From Caryophanales bacterium (GTDB taxonomy: Bacteria; Bacillota; Bacilli; Bacillales; Amphibacillaceae): 64,000 bases of DNA. Location of the stretch: positions 61,123 to 125,122 of the forward strand of contig JAPFDS010000036.1 in the NCBI GenBank assembly GCA_026168805.1, written 5' to 3'. Shown in pieces: positions 46,020-54,227 of this stretch. Within the stretch, counting starts at the first letter, position 1. Each line of letters starts with the position of its first letter. The translations under genes and the position numbers were made by a program. The notes under the pieces are model-generated. The model was not told the origin of the DNA. It was given only the letters and a program-made list of their open reading frames with translations, and did not search any database.

Positions 46020-46051
46020 AACCCTACCTCCATAGTGGAGGTAGGGTTTTT
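46020..46051 (+). terminator. intrinsic terminator
   Basis: AACCCTACCTCC-N5-GGAGGTAGGGTT followed by T residues, a perfect 12-bp stem, after the fusion gene. Confidence 0.88.
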
Positions 46052-46128
46052 AAAGTTATTCGTTACTTTGCATAAGTAAAATGTGTTAGCATGTATCAAA
46101 TGTATTCAACAAAATGGGAGGGAAATAG

Positions 46129-47295
46129 ATGAAGCATATGAAGATTGGTTTAATTCCTTCACCAGATTTGCCTGAAAAGATCGTCCGAGACATTACGGAT
46201 GATTTACAAAACGATTTAGAAAAGCATGTTGATCAACATATAGAATGGGAATTTGAAATTGTAGTAGATTCCTTTATCGGAGCGGCGGAGTATGTGAATG
46301 AGTGTGTAGACAAGGCGGTTACTATGAAGAAAGAACGGAATTGGGATTACGCCATTTGTGTCACAGACTTACCTAGTTTTTCGAAACGAAAAGTCGTTAT
46401 TGCGGATGTAAGTAGTAATCGGGGAGCTGCACTTGTTTCACTCCCTTCCTTTGGTGCCTTTCCACTTCAGAAAAGAATTTGCAAAGCTTTAACGTATATT
46501 GTGCAATTGCTCTATAAAGAACAAGAGAAAGAACAAAAAGAAAAAACAGCGACGCATATTAATTGGCGCTTCCTACTTTCAAACATTCAACAAGTAATTC
46601 CAGAAGAAAATGATGAAAGTACCGATATCAGATACGTAATAAAGTCTCGGTTATTTGGCTGGATTCGTATTTTATCAGGAATGGTGTTTGCGAACAGGCC
46701 GTGGATGGCACTTCCATCATTTAAAAAGATACTTACCCTTGCTTTCGCAACAGGAACATATATATCTATTTTTTCTACCCCGTGGGAGCTAAGTGTGGCA
46801 TATAGCATTCCTCGTTTTATTGTATTAATGTGTTTATCCATTATTGGAATGGTTACATGGCTGGTATTTGCACATAATCTATGGGAAAAAGCATCTACTA
46901 AAAGTCAGAATCAATATCGAAAACTTTATAATGTCACGACAGTTATGACACTAACAGTTATTACCACGATTAACTACGTAGTGTTATTTGCTTTATTTAT
47001 GATTAGTATTTCATTGTTTGTACCTGAAAGATTATTTGAATCTTGGACAGATGTCACTCCTGAACATCCGATATTAGACTTTATGAAACTTTCGTGGCTG
47101 ATTACATCTCTTGGACTACTAGCAGGAGCGGTTGGTGCTACATCAGAAAAAGAAGAAAAAATTCGTCATACTACGTATTCATATCGACAGTTAAATCGTT
47201 ACTATGAGATTGAACAACAAGAATATGAAGATGGTACGAGTGAAGAGAAGACTGAATCCTACACTGGTATCAGACAAACGCATAAGGAGGATTGA
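46129..47295 (+). CDS. uncharacterised membrane protein, paralogue 1
   Basis: 388 residues. A soluble N-terminal alpha/beta domain (about 1-130) has MKIGLIPSPDLPEKI, WEFEIVVDSFIGAAE, WDYAICVTDLPSF and SLPSFGAFPLQKRI. It is followed by a linker and four membrane segments, with NQYRKLYNVTTVMTLT between the second and third and a cytoplasmic basic tail. The next gene encodes a full-length paralogue 7 bp downstream. I do not recognise the family. GGGAGGG lies before ATG 46129. Confidence 0.75.
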   Translation: MKHMKIGLIPSPDLPEKIVRDITDDLQNDLEKHVDQHIEWEFEIVVDSFIGAAEYVNECVDKAVTMKKERNWDYAICVTDLPSFSKRKVVIADVSSNRGAALVSLPSFGAFPLQKRICKALTYIVQLLYKEQEKEQKEKTATHINWRFLLSNIQQVIPEENDESTDIRYVIKSRLFGWIRILSGMVFANRPWMALPSFKKILTLAFATGTYISIFSTPWELSVAYSIPRFIVLMCLSIIGMVTWLVFAHNLWEKASTKSQNQYRKLYNVTTVMTLTVITTINYVVLFALFMISISLFVPERLFESWTDVTPEHPILDFMKLSWLITSLGLLAGAVGATSEKEEKIRHTTYSYRQLNRYYEIEQQEYEDGTSEEKTESYTGIRQTHKED

Positions 47296-47301
47296 GATCA
47301 C

Positions 47302-48435
47302 ATGGGAGAAAAAATAACAGTTGGGCTCGTTGCTGCTCCAGAACTTGCTGAACAAATTGCATATAAGTTGAAAAAAATACTTTCAGAGTCTTTTAAAAAA
47401 CATATTTCGGATGGAATAGAGTGGGAAGTGGAGATAGCTATCGATCCTCTCACTGGAGCTGCAGAAACAGTTGATGAGATTTTTCAAGAAACGACAACAT
47501 ATAGAAGTAACAACACGTGGGACTTTATTGTATGTTTAACAGATTTGCCTATTTTTCATGAAAAAAGAGTCGTAGCAGTTGATATTAATGAACGTCTAAA
47601 TATCAGCATCGTCTCTATTCCTGCATTTGGCATTAGTCCTTTTGTAAAAAGAATTCAAAAGTCCATTATATTTACACTTAAAACAATGTATCAAAAAGTA
47701 GGCGCACATTCAAATGTACAAAAAGATGCGAACTCCCATACAACTAAAACGGAAATCACGAAACTCCTTAAGCGCTCATTTCCGATCTCACCTGTACGAA
47801 AAGTACGATTATGGATGAAGGAAACGGGGGATGTTCATACGCGAATAATCATTGTTCCTCGTTTTTATGGATCCTTCTATTTATTATTAGGTATGACAAC
47901 TGCAAATAATCCATTTAAAGTGATGTCTAGCTTAACGAATGTTGTAGCGATAGCCTTTACAACGGGTGTTTTTGGAATGGCCTTTACAACTATATGGGAA
48001 TTGAGTCATATTTTTTCTAATTGGCGCTTAACAGGAATTATGATTGCAGCTATTTTTGGAATGGTCGTGTGGGTCAGCGTGGCACAAGAGCTATGGGAAC
48101 CTCGTTCAACAGATAGCGATAATCAAATTCGAAAATTATACAATTTAACAACTGCCATGACGTTGCTCGCTGCTATTGGTGCCTACTATGTTGTTGTATT
48201 TATGTTATTTTCTGTTACATCTTTTGTCATGATACCACCAGACTTTTTAGCGGAAACTTTGGGATTAGATGCGACTCCAACAATTGTGAATTATTTTAAA
48301 ATCGCATGGTTTGCTTCTTCATTATCCATCGTGGCAGGTGCCATTGGTGCAGGTCTTGCGAATGAAGAACTTGTACGAAATAGTACGTATGGTTATAGAC
48401 AAAGAAAACGATATGAGGAAAAACAAAACAAGTAG
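47302..48435 (+). CDS. uncharacterised membrane protein, paralogue 2
   Basis: 377 residues collinear with the preceding protein: ITVGLVAAPELAEQIA, WEVEIAIDPLTGAAE, WDFIVCLTDLPIF, SIPAFGISPFVKRI, then four membrane segments with NQIRKLYNLTTAMTLL. Shared blocks TDLP, the GAAE motif and LYN-x-TT-x-MTL mark the family. A pair of related half-complexes (heterodimer) is a reasonable guess. It has AAGGAGG upstream and a terminator after the stop, so the two genes form one operon. Confidence 0.75.
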   Translation: MGEKITVGLVAAPELAEQIAYKLKKILSESFKKHISDGIEWEVEIAIDPLTGAAETVDEIFQETTTYRSNNTWDFIVCLTDLPIFHEKRVVAVDINERLNISIVSIPAFGISPFVKRIQKSIIFTLKTMYQKVGAHSNVQKDANSHTTKTEITKLLKRSFPISPVRKVRLWMKETGDVHTRIIIVPRFYGSFYLLLGMTTANNPFKVMSSLTNVVAIAFTTGVFGMAFTTIWELSHIFSNWRLTGIMIAAIFGMVVWVSVAQELWEPRSTDSDNQIRKLYNLTTAMTLLAAIGAYYVVVFMLFSVTSFVMIPPDFLAETLGLDATPTIVNYFKIAWFASSLSIVAGAIGAGLANEELVRNSTYGYRQRKRYEEKQNK

Positions 48436-48449
48436 GCTTATGAAAAAGG

Positions 48450-48487
48450 CTTAAAACCTATTATTCTTAGGTTTTAAGTGTTTTTTT
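48450..48487 (+). terminator. intrinsic terminator
   Basis: CTTAAAACCTA-N7-TAGGTTTTAAG followed by TGTTTTTTT, ending the two-gene operon. Confidence 0.85.
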
Positions 48488-48599
48488 ATGAAAATAATTA
48501 AATGCTACCTCTTCTTTCTCATAGAATTCTAATCTTTTTCACAGGTATTTCTCATGACGAATGTTTAGTATAAAAATATCAGTTTAGGAGGGAATACGG

Positions 48600-49364
48600 A
48601 TGGCAATTGAGATATTTAGACGAAGAGAACAAAAATACTTAATTACAACAGCACAATATGAAGAACTCGTACAACGAATGTCGCCGTATATGAGAACAGA
48701 CAAGAATGGTATTGACGGTAAATACACGATAACGAGTCTGTATTTTGAAAGTCCGGATCACACGATTTATTATGAAACGAAAAACAAATTACGCTTTAGA
48801 CAAAAGTTACGCTTACGTGTGTATGATGAAACAGACATAAACGGTACAGCCTTTTTTGAAGTAAAACAAAAACATAAAAAAGTCGTGAACAAACGAAGAA
48901 TGGTTTTGCCGTTAGCTGAAGCCTATCGCTATTTAGATAGTGATTCTACTATTCCTTTAGACAACATTGAAACGTCAAACAAACAAGTGTTACGTGAAAT
49001 TGACCATTTTAAAAATCTGTATCATCTACATCCAGAAATGATTGTCAGTTATGATCGTCATGCCTTTCATGGAATAGATGACGATCAATTACGTATTACG
49101 TTTGATTTAAATTTAAGATGTAGAAAAGATGACTTAGCCCTAGAGCATGGACCTTATGGGCGAAATTTTATTGACCCAGATTTGATTGTGTTAGAAGTGA
49201 AAGTGAATGATAGTGTGCCATTATGGTTGACTCGTATATTACAAGATTTGAACTGTGAACAACGCGGGGCTTCCAAGTTTTGTACAAGCTTAGAATTACT
49301 GAAACAAGAAGATTTAGGAAACAAGATCATCCAAGAAGATGTATCCATAGGAGGAGTTATATAA
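48600..49364 (+). CDS. VTC-domain polyphosphate polymerase-like protein
   Basis: 254 residues forming a triphosphate-tunnel fold: RREQKYLITTAQYEEL, LRFRQKLRLRVYDE, FFEVKQKHKKVVNKRR and LVLEVK-like end (LIVLEVKVNDSVPLW). The basic residues in these strands line the tunnel of yeast Vtc4, which makes polyphosphate from ATP. The bacterial role is not established. Its TAA overlaps the ATG of the DUF4956 gene by one base, so the two are translationally coupled. AGGAGGG precedes ATG 48600. Confidence 0.85.
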   Translation: MAIEIFRRREQKYLITTAQYEELVQRMSPYMRTDKNGIDGKYTITSLYFESPDHTIYYETKNKLRFRQKLRLRVYDETDINGTAFFEVKQKHKKVVNKRRMVLPLAEAYRYLDSDSTIPLDNIETSNKQVLREIDHFKNLYHLHPEMIVSYDRHAFHGIDDDQLRITFDLNLRCRKDDLALEHGPYGRNFIDPDLIVLEVKVNDSVPLWLTRILQDLNCEQRGASKFCTSLELLKQEDLGNKIIQEDVSIGGVI

Positions 49365-50044
49365 TGGACGAAGTAATGGAATTTTTTTCAATTGAAAGTG
49401 CGATGGAATCAAATGTTTTAATGGTGTTAGTTGCAATGGTTACTGCGACGATTCTCAGTTTAATTATTACGAAAGTCTACCAAATTACCTTTTCAGGCGA
49501 GCGGTATTCGCAATCGTTTGTCCATACCATTATTATGATGAGTGTTATTGTGTCAGTTGTTATGAACGTGATTAGTGATAATGCCGGTGTTGCCTTTGGG
49601 TTATTCGTTATTTTCTCGTTAATCCGATTTAGAAGTGCGGTTACAAATGCGAAAGACATTGCGTATATTTTCTTTGGATTATGTGTTGGGATGACGTGTG
49701 GATTGTACCAATTTGATCTTGCAATCGTGTTAACCTTATTTGCGAGCTTGATCTTTTATTTACTATACAAAATGCAATATGGTAAAGGAAAAGATACACA
49801 AGTTCTAAAGGTAACAGTTCCAGAAAACTTAAATCATGATCAAATGTTAGATGACATATTTACTCGTTACACGGAAAGTCATGCATTAAGACAAGTCGAA
49901 ACAACCAACCTAGGTACAATGATTTTATATACGTATTCCATTCGTGCGAAGAATGAAGTACATGATAAGGATCTTTTAGATGAAATTCGAGAGAAAAATG
50001 CGAATCTAAAAGTATCGTTGACATATATGCAAACAGCTGAGTAA
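49364..50044 (+). CDS. DUF4956 membrane protein
   Basis: 226 residues. Four membrane segments (about 15-140) include NAGVAFGLFVIFSLIRFRS and TNAKDIAYIFFGLCVGM, the DUF4956 core, followed by a soluble C-terminal domain of about 80 residues. VTC and DUF4956 genes are regular neighbours in bacteria, which suggests a membrane partner or channel for the polymerase product. ATG 49364 has AGGAGG upstream and shares its A with the preceding stop. Confidence 0.85.
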   Translation: MDEVMEFFSIESAMESNVLMVLVAMVTATILSLIITKVYQITFSGERYSQSFVHTIIMMSVIVSVVMNVISDNAGVAFGLFVIFSLIRFRSAVTNAKDIAYIFFGLCVGMTCGLYQFDLAIVLTLFASLIFYLLYKMQYGKGKDTQVLKVTVPENLNHDQMLDDIFTRYTESHALRQVETTNLGTMILYTYSIRAKNEVHDKDLLDEIREKNANLKVSLTYMQTAE

Positions 50045-50064
50045 TCATTGGAAGTTACGTAATG

Positions 50065-50099
50065 GAAAACCGTCTTGCTTCATCTTTGGACGGTTTTTC
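50065..50099 (+). terminator. intrinsic terminator
   Basis: GAAAACCGTC and GACGGTTTTTC form a stem after the DUF4956 gene, followed by T residues. Confidence 0.75.
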
Positions 50100-50142
50100 G
50101 TTCGTTTCATCAACCAATTTTGTTGGTAGAAAAATATTGCTA

Positions 50143-50254
50143 GTGAATTTCATAATGAACAGTCATCTGCTTCCAAACAATGCGTGAAGAACATACTATG
50201 TTTTGTTTACTCCTAAAAGGGACTGTTTCCTCTCGTTTAATACTATGAATGTCG
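50143..50254 (+). repeat. degenerate copy D of the palindromic repeat
   Basis: Begins with an exact GTGAATTTCATAAT, and 112 bp further on ACTATGAATGTC resembles the expected ATTATGAAATTC end. The interior is not alignable with the other copies. Position after a gene fits the family. Confidence 0.4.
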
Positions 50255-50368
50255 TTATACAACTTGTTGTTTTTCCCCTATAATTAAACATTATAAAACC
50301 CTGTTACGTTTTTTGTGGTAAACGTAACACTGTTAAACACGGGGAAACATTTATCTGTTTCAACATAA

Positions 50369-50382
50369 TGAAAGCGCTTCAT
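50369..50382 (+). promoter_or_regulatory. cre-like site upstream of the MHS transporter gene
   Basis: TGAAAGCGCTTCAT resembles the CcpA site TGAAAGCGCTTTCA but is one base short in the right arm. It lies in a 500-bp gene-free stretch (50045-50547) that also holds a repeat remnant; nothing else is seen there. Confidence 0.35.
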
Positions 50383-50547
50383 TTTTATGTTGTTACCACC
50401 GGGGAGGAGGCTATGTATCGCCTGAACATTCAATGCATTATTACAACGGAAATAAAATCCCTTGATAAAAGTAAATGAGCAAAAGAAATTTAGGATGGTT
50501 TAATGAATTTTATTCGGTTACACAAATAAAAAGGAGTGTTTTATTTA

Positions 50548-51855
50548 ATGGAAGTTGAAATTGAGGAAGATGATGAAGCATATAATAAAAACAATGGCGT
50601 AAAACGAGCGGTGATCGCCGTAGCCATTGGAAACACAGTTGAGTGGTTTGATTATGCTTCATATACGTATCTAGCAACTGTGATTGCTGCTGTGTTTTTT
50701 GATTCGGGAAACAGTCAAGCTGCACTGATTGGAACATTTGCAGTATTTGCTGTATCTTTTATAGCGCGACCGATTGGTGGGCTTGTATGGGGACATTTTG
50801 GTGACAAAATCGGAAGGAAAAAAATTCTGGCGTTAACGATTATCATTATGTCCATGTCTACATTTGCTATTGGATTAATCCCAGGATATGCATCCATTGG
50901 TATCGGAGCACCGTTATTGCTATTGCTATGCCGACTTGTACAAGGATTCTCTGCTTCAGGTGAATATGCAGGAGCTTCTGCATTTTTAGCAGAGCATGCT
51001 CCAAGTAAAAAAAGAGGCTTACTTGTAAGTGTAGTTCCTGCTAGTACAGCTGCAGGACTGGCATTAGGAGCAATTGTAGCAACTACGCTCGAAGTTTCAT
51101 TAACACAAGAAGCATTGCACAGTTGGGGGTGGCGTATACCATTCCTCGCTGCAGGACCGCTTGGTTTCATTGCTATGTATATGCGTCGCAAGCTAGAGGA
51201 CACCTCGCATTTTAAAGAATTGGAAGAGGCTGATGAAGTGGATGAATCACCGGTTGCTACTTCCCTCAAAGATAATCGCAAAGGACTTTTAGTAGCATTA
51301 GGGATTGTTTGTTTAAATGCTGTTGGATTTTACATTATTTTAACGTATTTGCCGACATATCTTTCTGAAGAGCTAGGATTTAACAGTGCTGTATCAACAC
51401 TTACAACCATCCTTTCTCTAGTGACGTATGTATTCTTTTTGCCGATCGTAGGGAAAATAGCCGATCGAGTGGGAAGAAAGCCAGTACTAGCGACGGCTTG
51501 TATATTGTTTATTTTACTGTCGTATCCGGCATTTGTCTTGCTCTCTTATGGAGGAATGTTTGCCATCGGAGCACAAATCTTACTCGGAGCTATCCTTGCT
51601 GCAAATGATGGAGTCATGGCAACCTTTTTAACAGAGATTTTTCCTACTAAATCACGTTATAGTGGGTTTGGGATATCTTATAACTTAGGAAATGCTCTCT
51701 TTGGAGGAACAGCTCCACTCATAGCGACATCACTCATTGCAGCATCAGGCAATCAATATGTACCGGCGTTTATGTTAATGACCGCAGCGGCTGTAGCATT
51801 TACTTCGTTGTTTTGGTCGAAAGAGACAGCGCATAAACCTCTCAGACAACATTAA
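50548..51855 (+). CDS. MFS transporter, metabolite:H+ symporter (ProP/MHS) family
   Basis: 435 residues with twelve membrane segments. NTVEWFDYASYTYLA, WGHFGDKIGRKKIL and LVQGFSASGEYAGASAFLAEHAP are signatures of the MHS group (ProP, ShiA, KgtP), which takes up osmolytes or organic acids with protons. The substrate is unknown. ATG 50548 is chosen because AAGGAG lies before it; a GTG at 50536 would sit on the ribosome site. A palindromic repeat starts 7 bp after the stop. Confidence 0.85.
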   Translation: MEVEIEEDDEAYNKNNGVKRAVIAVAIGNTVEWFDYASYTYLATVIAAVFFDSGNSQAALIGTFAVFAVSFIARPIGGLVWGHFGDKIGRKKILALTIIIMSMSTFAIGLIPGYASIGIGAPLLLLLCRLVQGFSASGEYAGASAFLAEHAPSKKRGLLVSVVPASTAAGLALGAIVATTLEVSLTQEALHSWGWRIPFLAAGPLGFIAMYMRRKLEDTSHFKELEEADEVDESPVATSLKDNRKGLLVALGIVCLNAVGFYIILTYLPTYLSEELGFNSAVSTLTTILSLVTYVFFLPIVGKIADRVGRKPVLATACILFILLSYPAFVLLSYGGMFAIGAQILLGAILAANDGVMATFLTEIFPTKSRYSGFGISYNLGNALFGGTAPLIATSLIAASGNQYVPAFMLMTAAAVAFTSLFWSKETAHKPLRQH

Positions 51856-51862
51856 TAATTTA

Positions 51863-51976
51863 GTGAATTTCATAATACGTATTTTACGCCATATCACTTC
51901 AACATGTAGTTTCGTTGAACCTTTCGAAACTACATGTTGTATTGACATAGCTGGTTTTGGTAATTATGAAATTCAC
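51863..51976 (+). repeat. palindromic repeat, copy C
   Basis: 114 bp with ends GTGAATTTCATAATACG and AATTATGAAATTCAC. The inner stem CAACATGTAGTTTCG pairs perfectly with CGAAACTACATGTTG. Compared with copy B a U-A pair in the stem is a C-G pair, so pairing is kept. It lies right after the MHS transporter gene. Confidence 0.85.
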
Positions 51977-52026
51977 TCAATTGAATGAAAAATAATACCA
52001 TATTTTAATGGTTTATATACAATAAG

Positions 52027-52060
52027 AACACCGTTCATGATTCATACCATGAACGGTGTT
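52027..52060. terminator. bidirectional terminator-like hairpin
   Basis: AACACCGTTCATG pairs perfectly with CATGAACGGTGTT across 8 nt. T tracts are weak. Confidence 0.6.
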
Positions 52061-52159
52061 TACAATTATAATGAAGATTGATATATTTAGAATAAGACTT
52101 GATACTTAGGTTTCACTAGTACTAGGTAGACAGTTGGTTTAGAAAAGGAGTGGTTAAAG

Positions 52160-52642
52160 ATGAAAAGATTAATTCCATTCAATAAGAAGAATCGAGAAGA
52201 AAATATTTTAACTGCAGGTTCTAAAAGAGCATTTAATATGATTGATGACTTTTTTGATGATGCGTTAAACGAACTTTCTCTTACGAAAAGAAATCTTCTA
52301 GCAAATTCGTTTAAAATTGACGTACAAGAAACAAGTAATGAATATTTAATTGATGCAGAGCTTCCAGGTGTTCAAAAGGAAGAAATTAACTTAAATTTAA
52401 ACGATGATGGCAAACTAACAATTTCCATTGACAGAGAAGAAAGTGTAGATGAAAAAGATGAAGATAACAATTATATACACAAAGAAAGATATTATGCCTC
52501 GATGGAAAGATCTTTATATTTAACGGACGCGAATCCAGATGGAGAAGTGCAGGCAAGATTGGAAAATGGTCTACTAAATATACAGGTACCGAAGATCGAG
52601 CAAGAGCCGGCGAACGAAGGGCGAAAAATTGAAATAGAATAA
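52160..52642 (+). CDS. Hsp20/alpha-crystallin family small heat shock protein
   Basis: 160 residues. The alpha-crystallin domain (about 50-145) has FKIDVQETSNEYLIDAELPG and ends with ARLENGLLNIQVPK, the A-x-x-x-N-G-L/V-L signature. The N-terminal arm is FFDDALNEL-rich. It is an ATP-independent chaperone that holds unfolded proteins. AAAGGAG lies before ATG 52160. No CIRCE or clear heat-shock operator is seen upstream. Confidence 0.9.
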   Translation: MKRLIPFNKKNREENILTAGSKRAFNMIDDFFDDALNELSLTKRNLLANSFKIDVQETSNEYLIDAELPGVQKEEINLNLNDDGKLTISIDREESVDEKDEDNNYIHKERYYASMERSLYLTDANPDGEVQARLENGLLNIQVPKIEQEPANEGRKIEIE

Positions 52643-52650
52643 AAAAATAT

Positions 52651-52685
52651 AAAACGCTTGTACTTTTTAAAGTACAAGCGTTTTG
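52651..52685 (+). terminator. intrinsic terminator, bidirectional
   Basis: AAAACGCTTGTACTTT pairs with AAAGTACAAGCGTTTT, a perfect long stem between converging genes. Confidence 0.85.
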
Positions 52686-52707
52686 TTTCAATTTTCATGC
52701 AATAGCA

Positions 52708-53916
52708 TTAGACAGCTTTATTTCTTTTTCTTTCTGTTCCTTCTACCACTACCGCAGCAGAAGCGTCTCCTATGATGTTAACCGTTGTTCTAAACATATC
52801 TAGAATGCGGTCAATACCTGCGATGAGAGCAACTCCTTCTAATGGCATACCAACAGATCCTAATACCATAGCTAACATAATCATTCCTGCACCTGGAACG
52901 CCCGCTGTTCCTATGGATGCTAATACGGTCGTTAAGACAACTGTACCTAATTGAATGAGGGTTAAATCCATTCCGTAAAATTGAGCAATGAATACAACAG
53001 CAACTCCTTGATAAATAGCTGTTCCATCCATATTTATTGTTGCACCTAATGGTAAAACAAAACTACTAATCTTTCTCGACACACCTAAGTTTTCTTGCGT
53101 GTTTTTTATGGTAACCGGTAATGTTCCTGCACTGCTAGCCGTACTAAAAGCAACTACCGCAGCAGGTGCAATACCCTTGAAAAATTTTATTGGGCTCATA
53201 TTTGCAAACGTCTTAACTGACATAGCATAAACAACAGTCGCATGGAGGATACACGCTATAGCAACTGCTAAGATTACTTTAAGTAGTGGTAATAAAACGG
53301 ATGGCCCATACTCTCCAACAATAGGAGCGATTAGTCCTAAAACGCCAAGCGGAGCAACCATCATCACGACCCCAGTGATTTGATACATAACCTCTGCAAA
53401 ACCATCGAAGAAATTCAACACTGGGTCTGCTTTTTTTCCTACAATTGTAATTGCTAGACCAACAAAAATAGCAAAGAAAATAACTTGTAATACGTTACCT
53501 TCCGCGAAGGCTTCAAAAGGGTTTTCAGGAATAATATTTAATATTGTCTGAATAACACCCTCTGTTTCATTTACATCAACTTCTTCTGTAGGATCTACAG
53601 CAATATCTAATCCTTTTCCTGGTGAAATAATAAATGCGGCTGCTAAACCGATAACAATAGCAATACCTGTAGTGATTAAATAATAACCAATCGTTTTACC
53701 ACCGATTCTGCCTAACTCTCTTGGATCGCCGGTACTGGCAACACCTACAATTAAAGTGGATAAAATTAGCGGGACAATAATAAATTTAATCAAACGTAAA
53801 AACAAATCACCAAGTGGTGCAATTACGCTAATCGACTCACCGAATATGATACCTAAGATAATAGCAATAACAAAAGCGATGAGTATTTGGGTTAATAAAT
53901 TAATCCTCTTAAACAT
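52708..53916 (-). CDS. dicarboxylate/amino acid:cation symporter (GltP/DctA family)
   Basis: 402 residues. The family signatures AFSTASSAGTLPVT (hairpin HP1), GATINMDGTAIYQG and the HP2 region TAGVPGAGMIMLAMVLGS are intact, with eight membrane segments. It imports glutamate, aspartate or C4-dicarboxylates with protons or sodium; NMDGT is diagnostic of the cation site. A cre-like box lies upstream. The ribosome site before ATG 53916 is weak (AGGTGAT). Confidence 0.88.
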   Translation of the reverse strand: MFKRINLLTQILIAFVIAIILGIIFGESISVIAPLGDLFLRLIKFIIVPLILSTLIVGVASTGDPRELGRIGGKTIGYYLITTGIAIVIGLAAAFIISPGKGLDIAVDPTEEVDVNETEGVIQTILNIIPENPFEAFAEGNVLQVIFFAIFVGLAITIVGKKADPVLNFFDGFAEVMYQITGVVMMVAPLGVLGLIAPIVGEYGPSVLLPLLKVILAVAIACILHATVVYAMSVKTFANMSPIKFFKGIAPAAVVAFSTASSAGTLPVTIKNTQENLGVSRKISSFVLPLGATINMDGTAIYQGVAVVFIAQFYGMDLTLIQLGTVVLTTVLASIGTAGVPGAGMIMLAMVLGSVGMPLEGVALIAGIDRILDMFRTTVNIIGDASAAVVVEGTERKRNKAV

Positions 53917-53970
53917 TTTATCACCTATTCAAGTTTTTTAAGACTACACTTTTATTGATAGAATTCAATA

Positions 53971-53984
53971 GTAAAGCGCTTTCA
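53971..53984 (-). promoter_or_regulatory. cre-like site upstream of the dicarboxylate symporter
   Basis: GTAAAGCGCTTTCA matches the CcpA palindrome TGAAAGCGCTTTCA at 12 of 14 positions. It lies 55 bp before the start codon, so carbon catabolite repression is plausible. Confidence 0.5.
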
Positions 53985-54227
53985 AAGTCTTTTAAGTAAA
54001 ACTTATTGTACCAGTGAATGGACCGCCCGTCCATTTTTCTTGTGGCATATGAATGAAGTCATGTGAATTCTTAGAAAGAAACATAGTATTAATGAGTGTA
54101 TTAAAAGTTAACAAAAAATTAACATTATTGACTAGATTCAAAATAAAATATAGAATAAATGATAATATAGCTATTATTTTGCAAACATTGATTGAACGGT
54201 ATGATTATCTTTTGAGGAGTTGTTGTT

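Noticed and set aside
52100..52150. Sigma-B promoter before the Hsp20 gene
   Set aside because: A GTTTCA is present but the only GGTAGA-like element is 9 bp away, too short for sigma-B.
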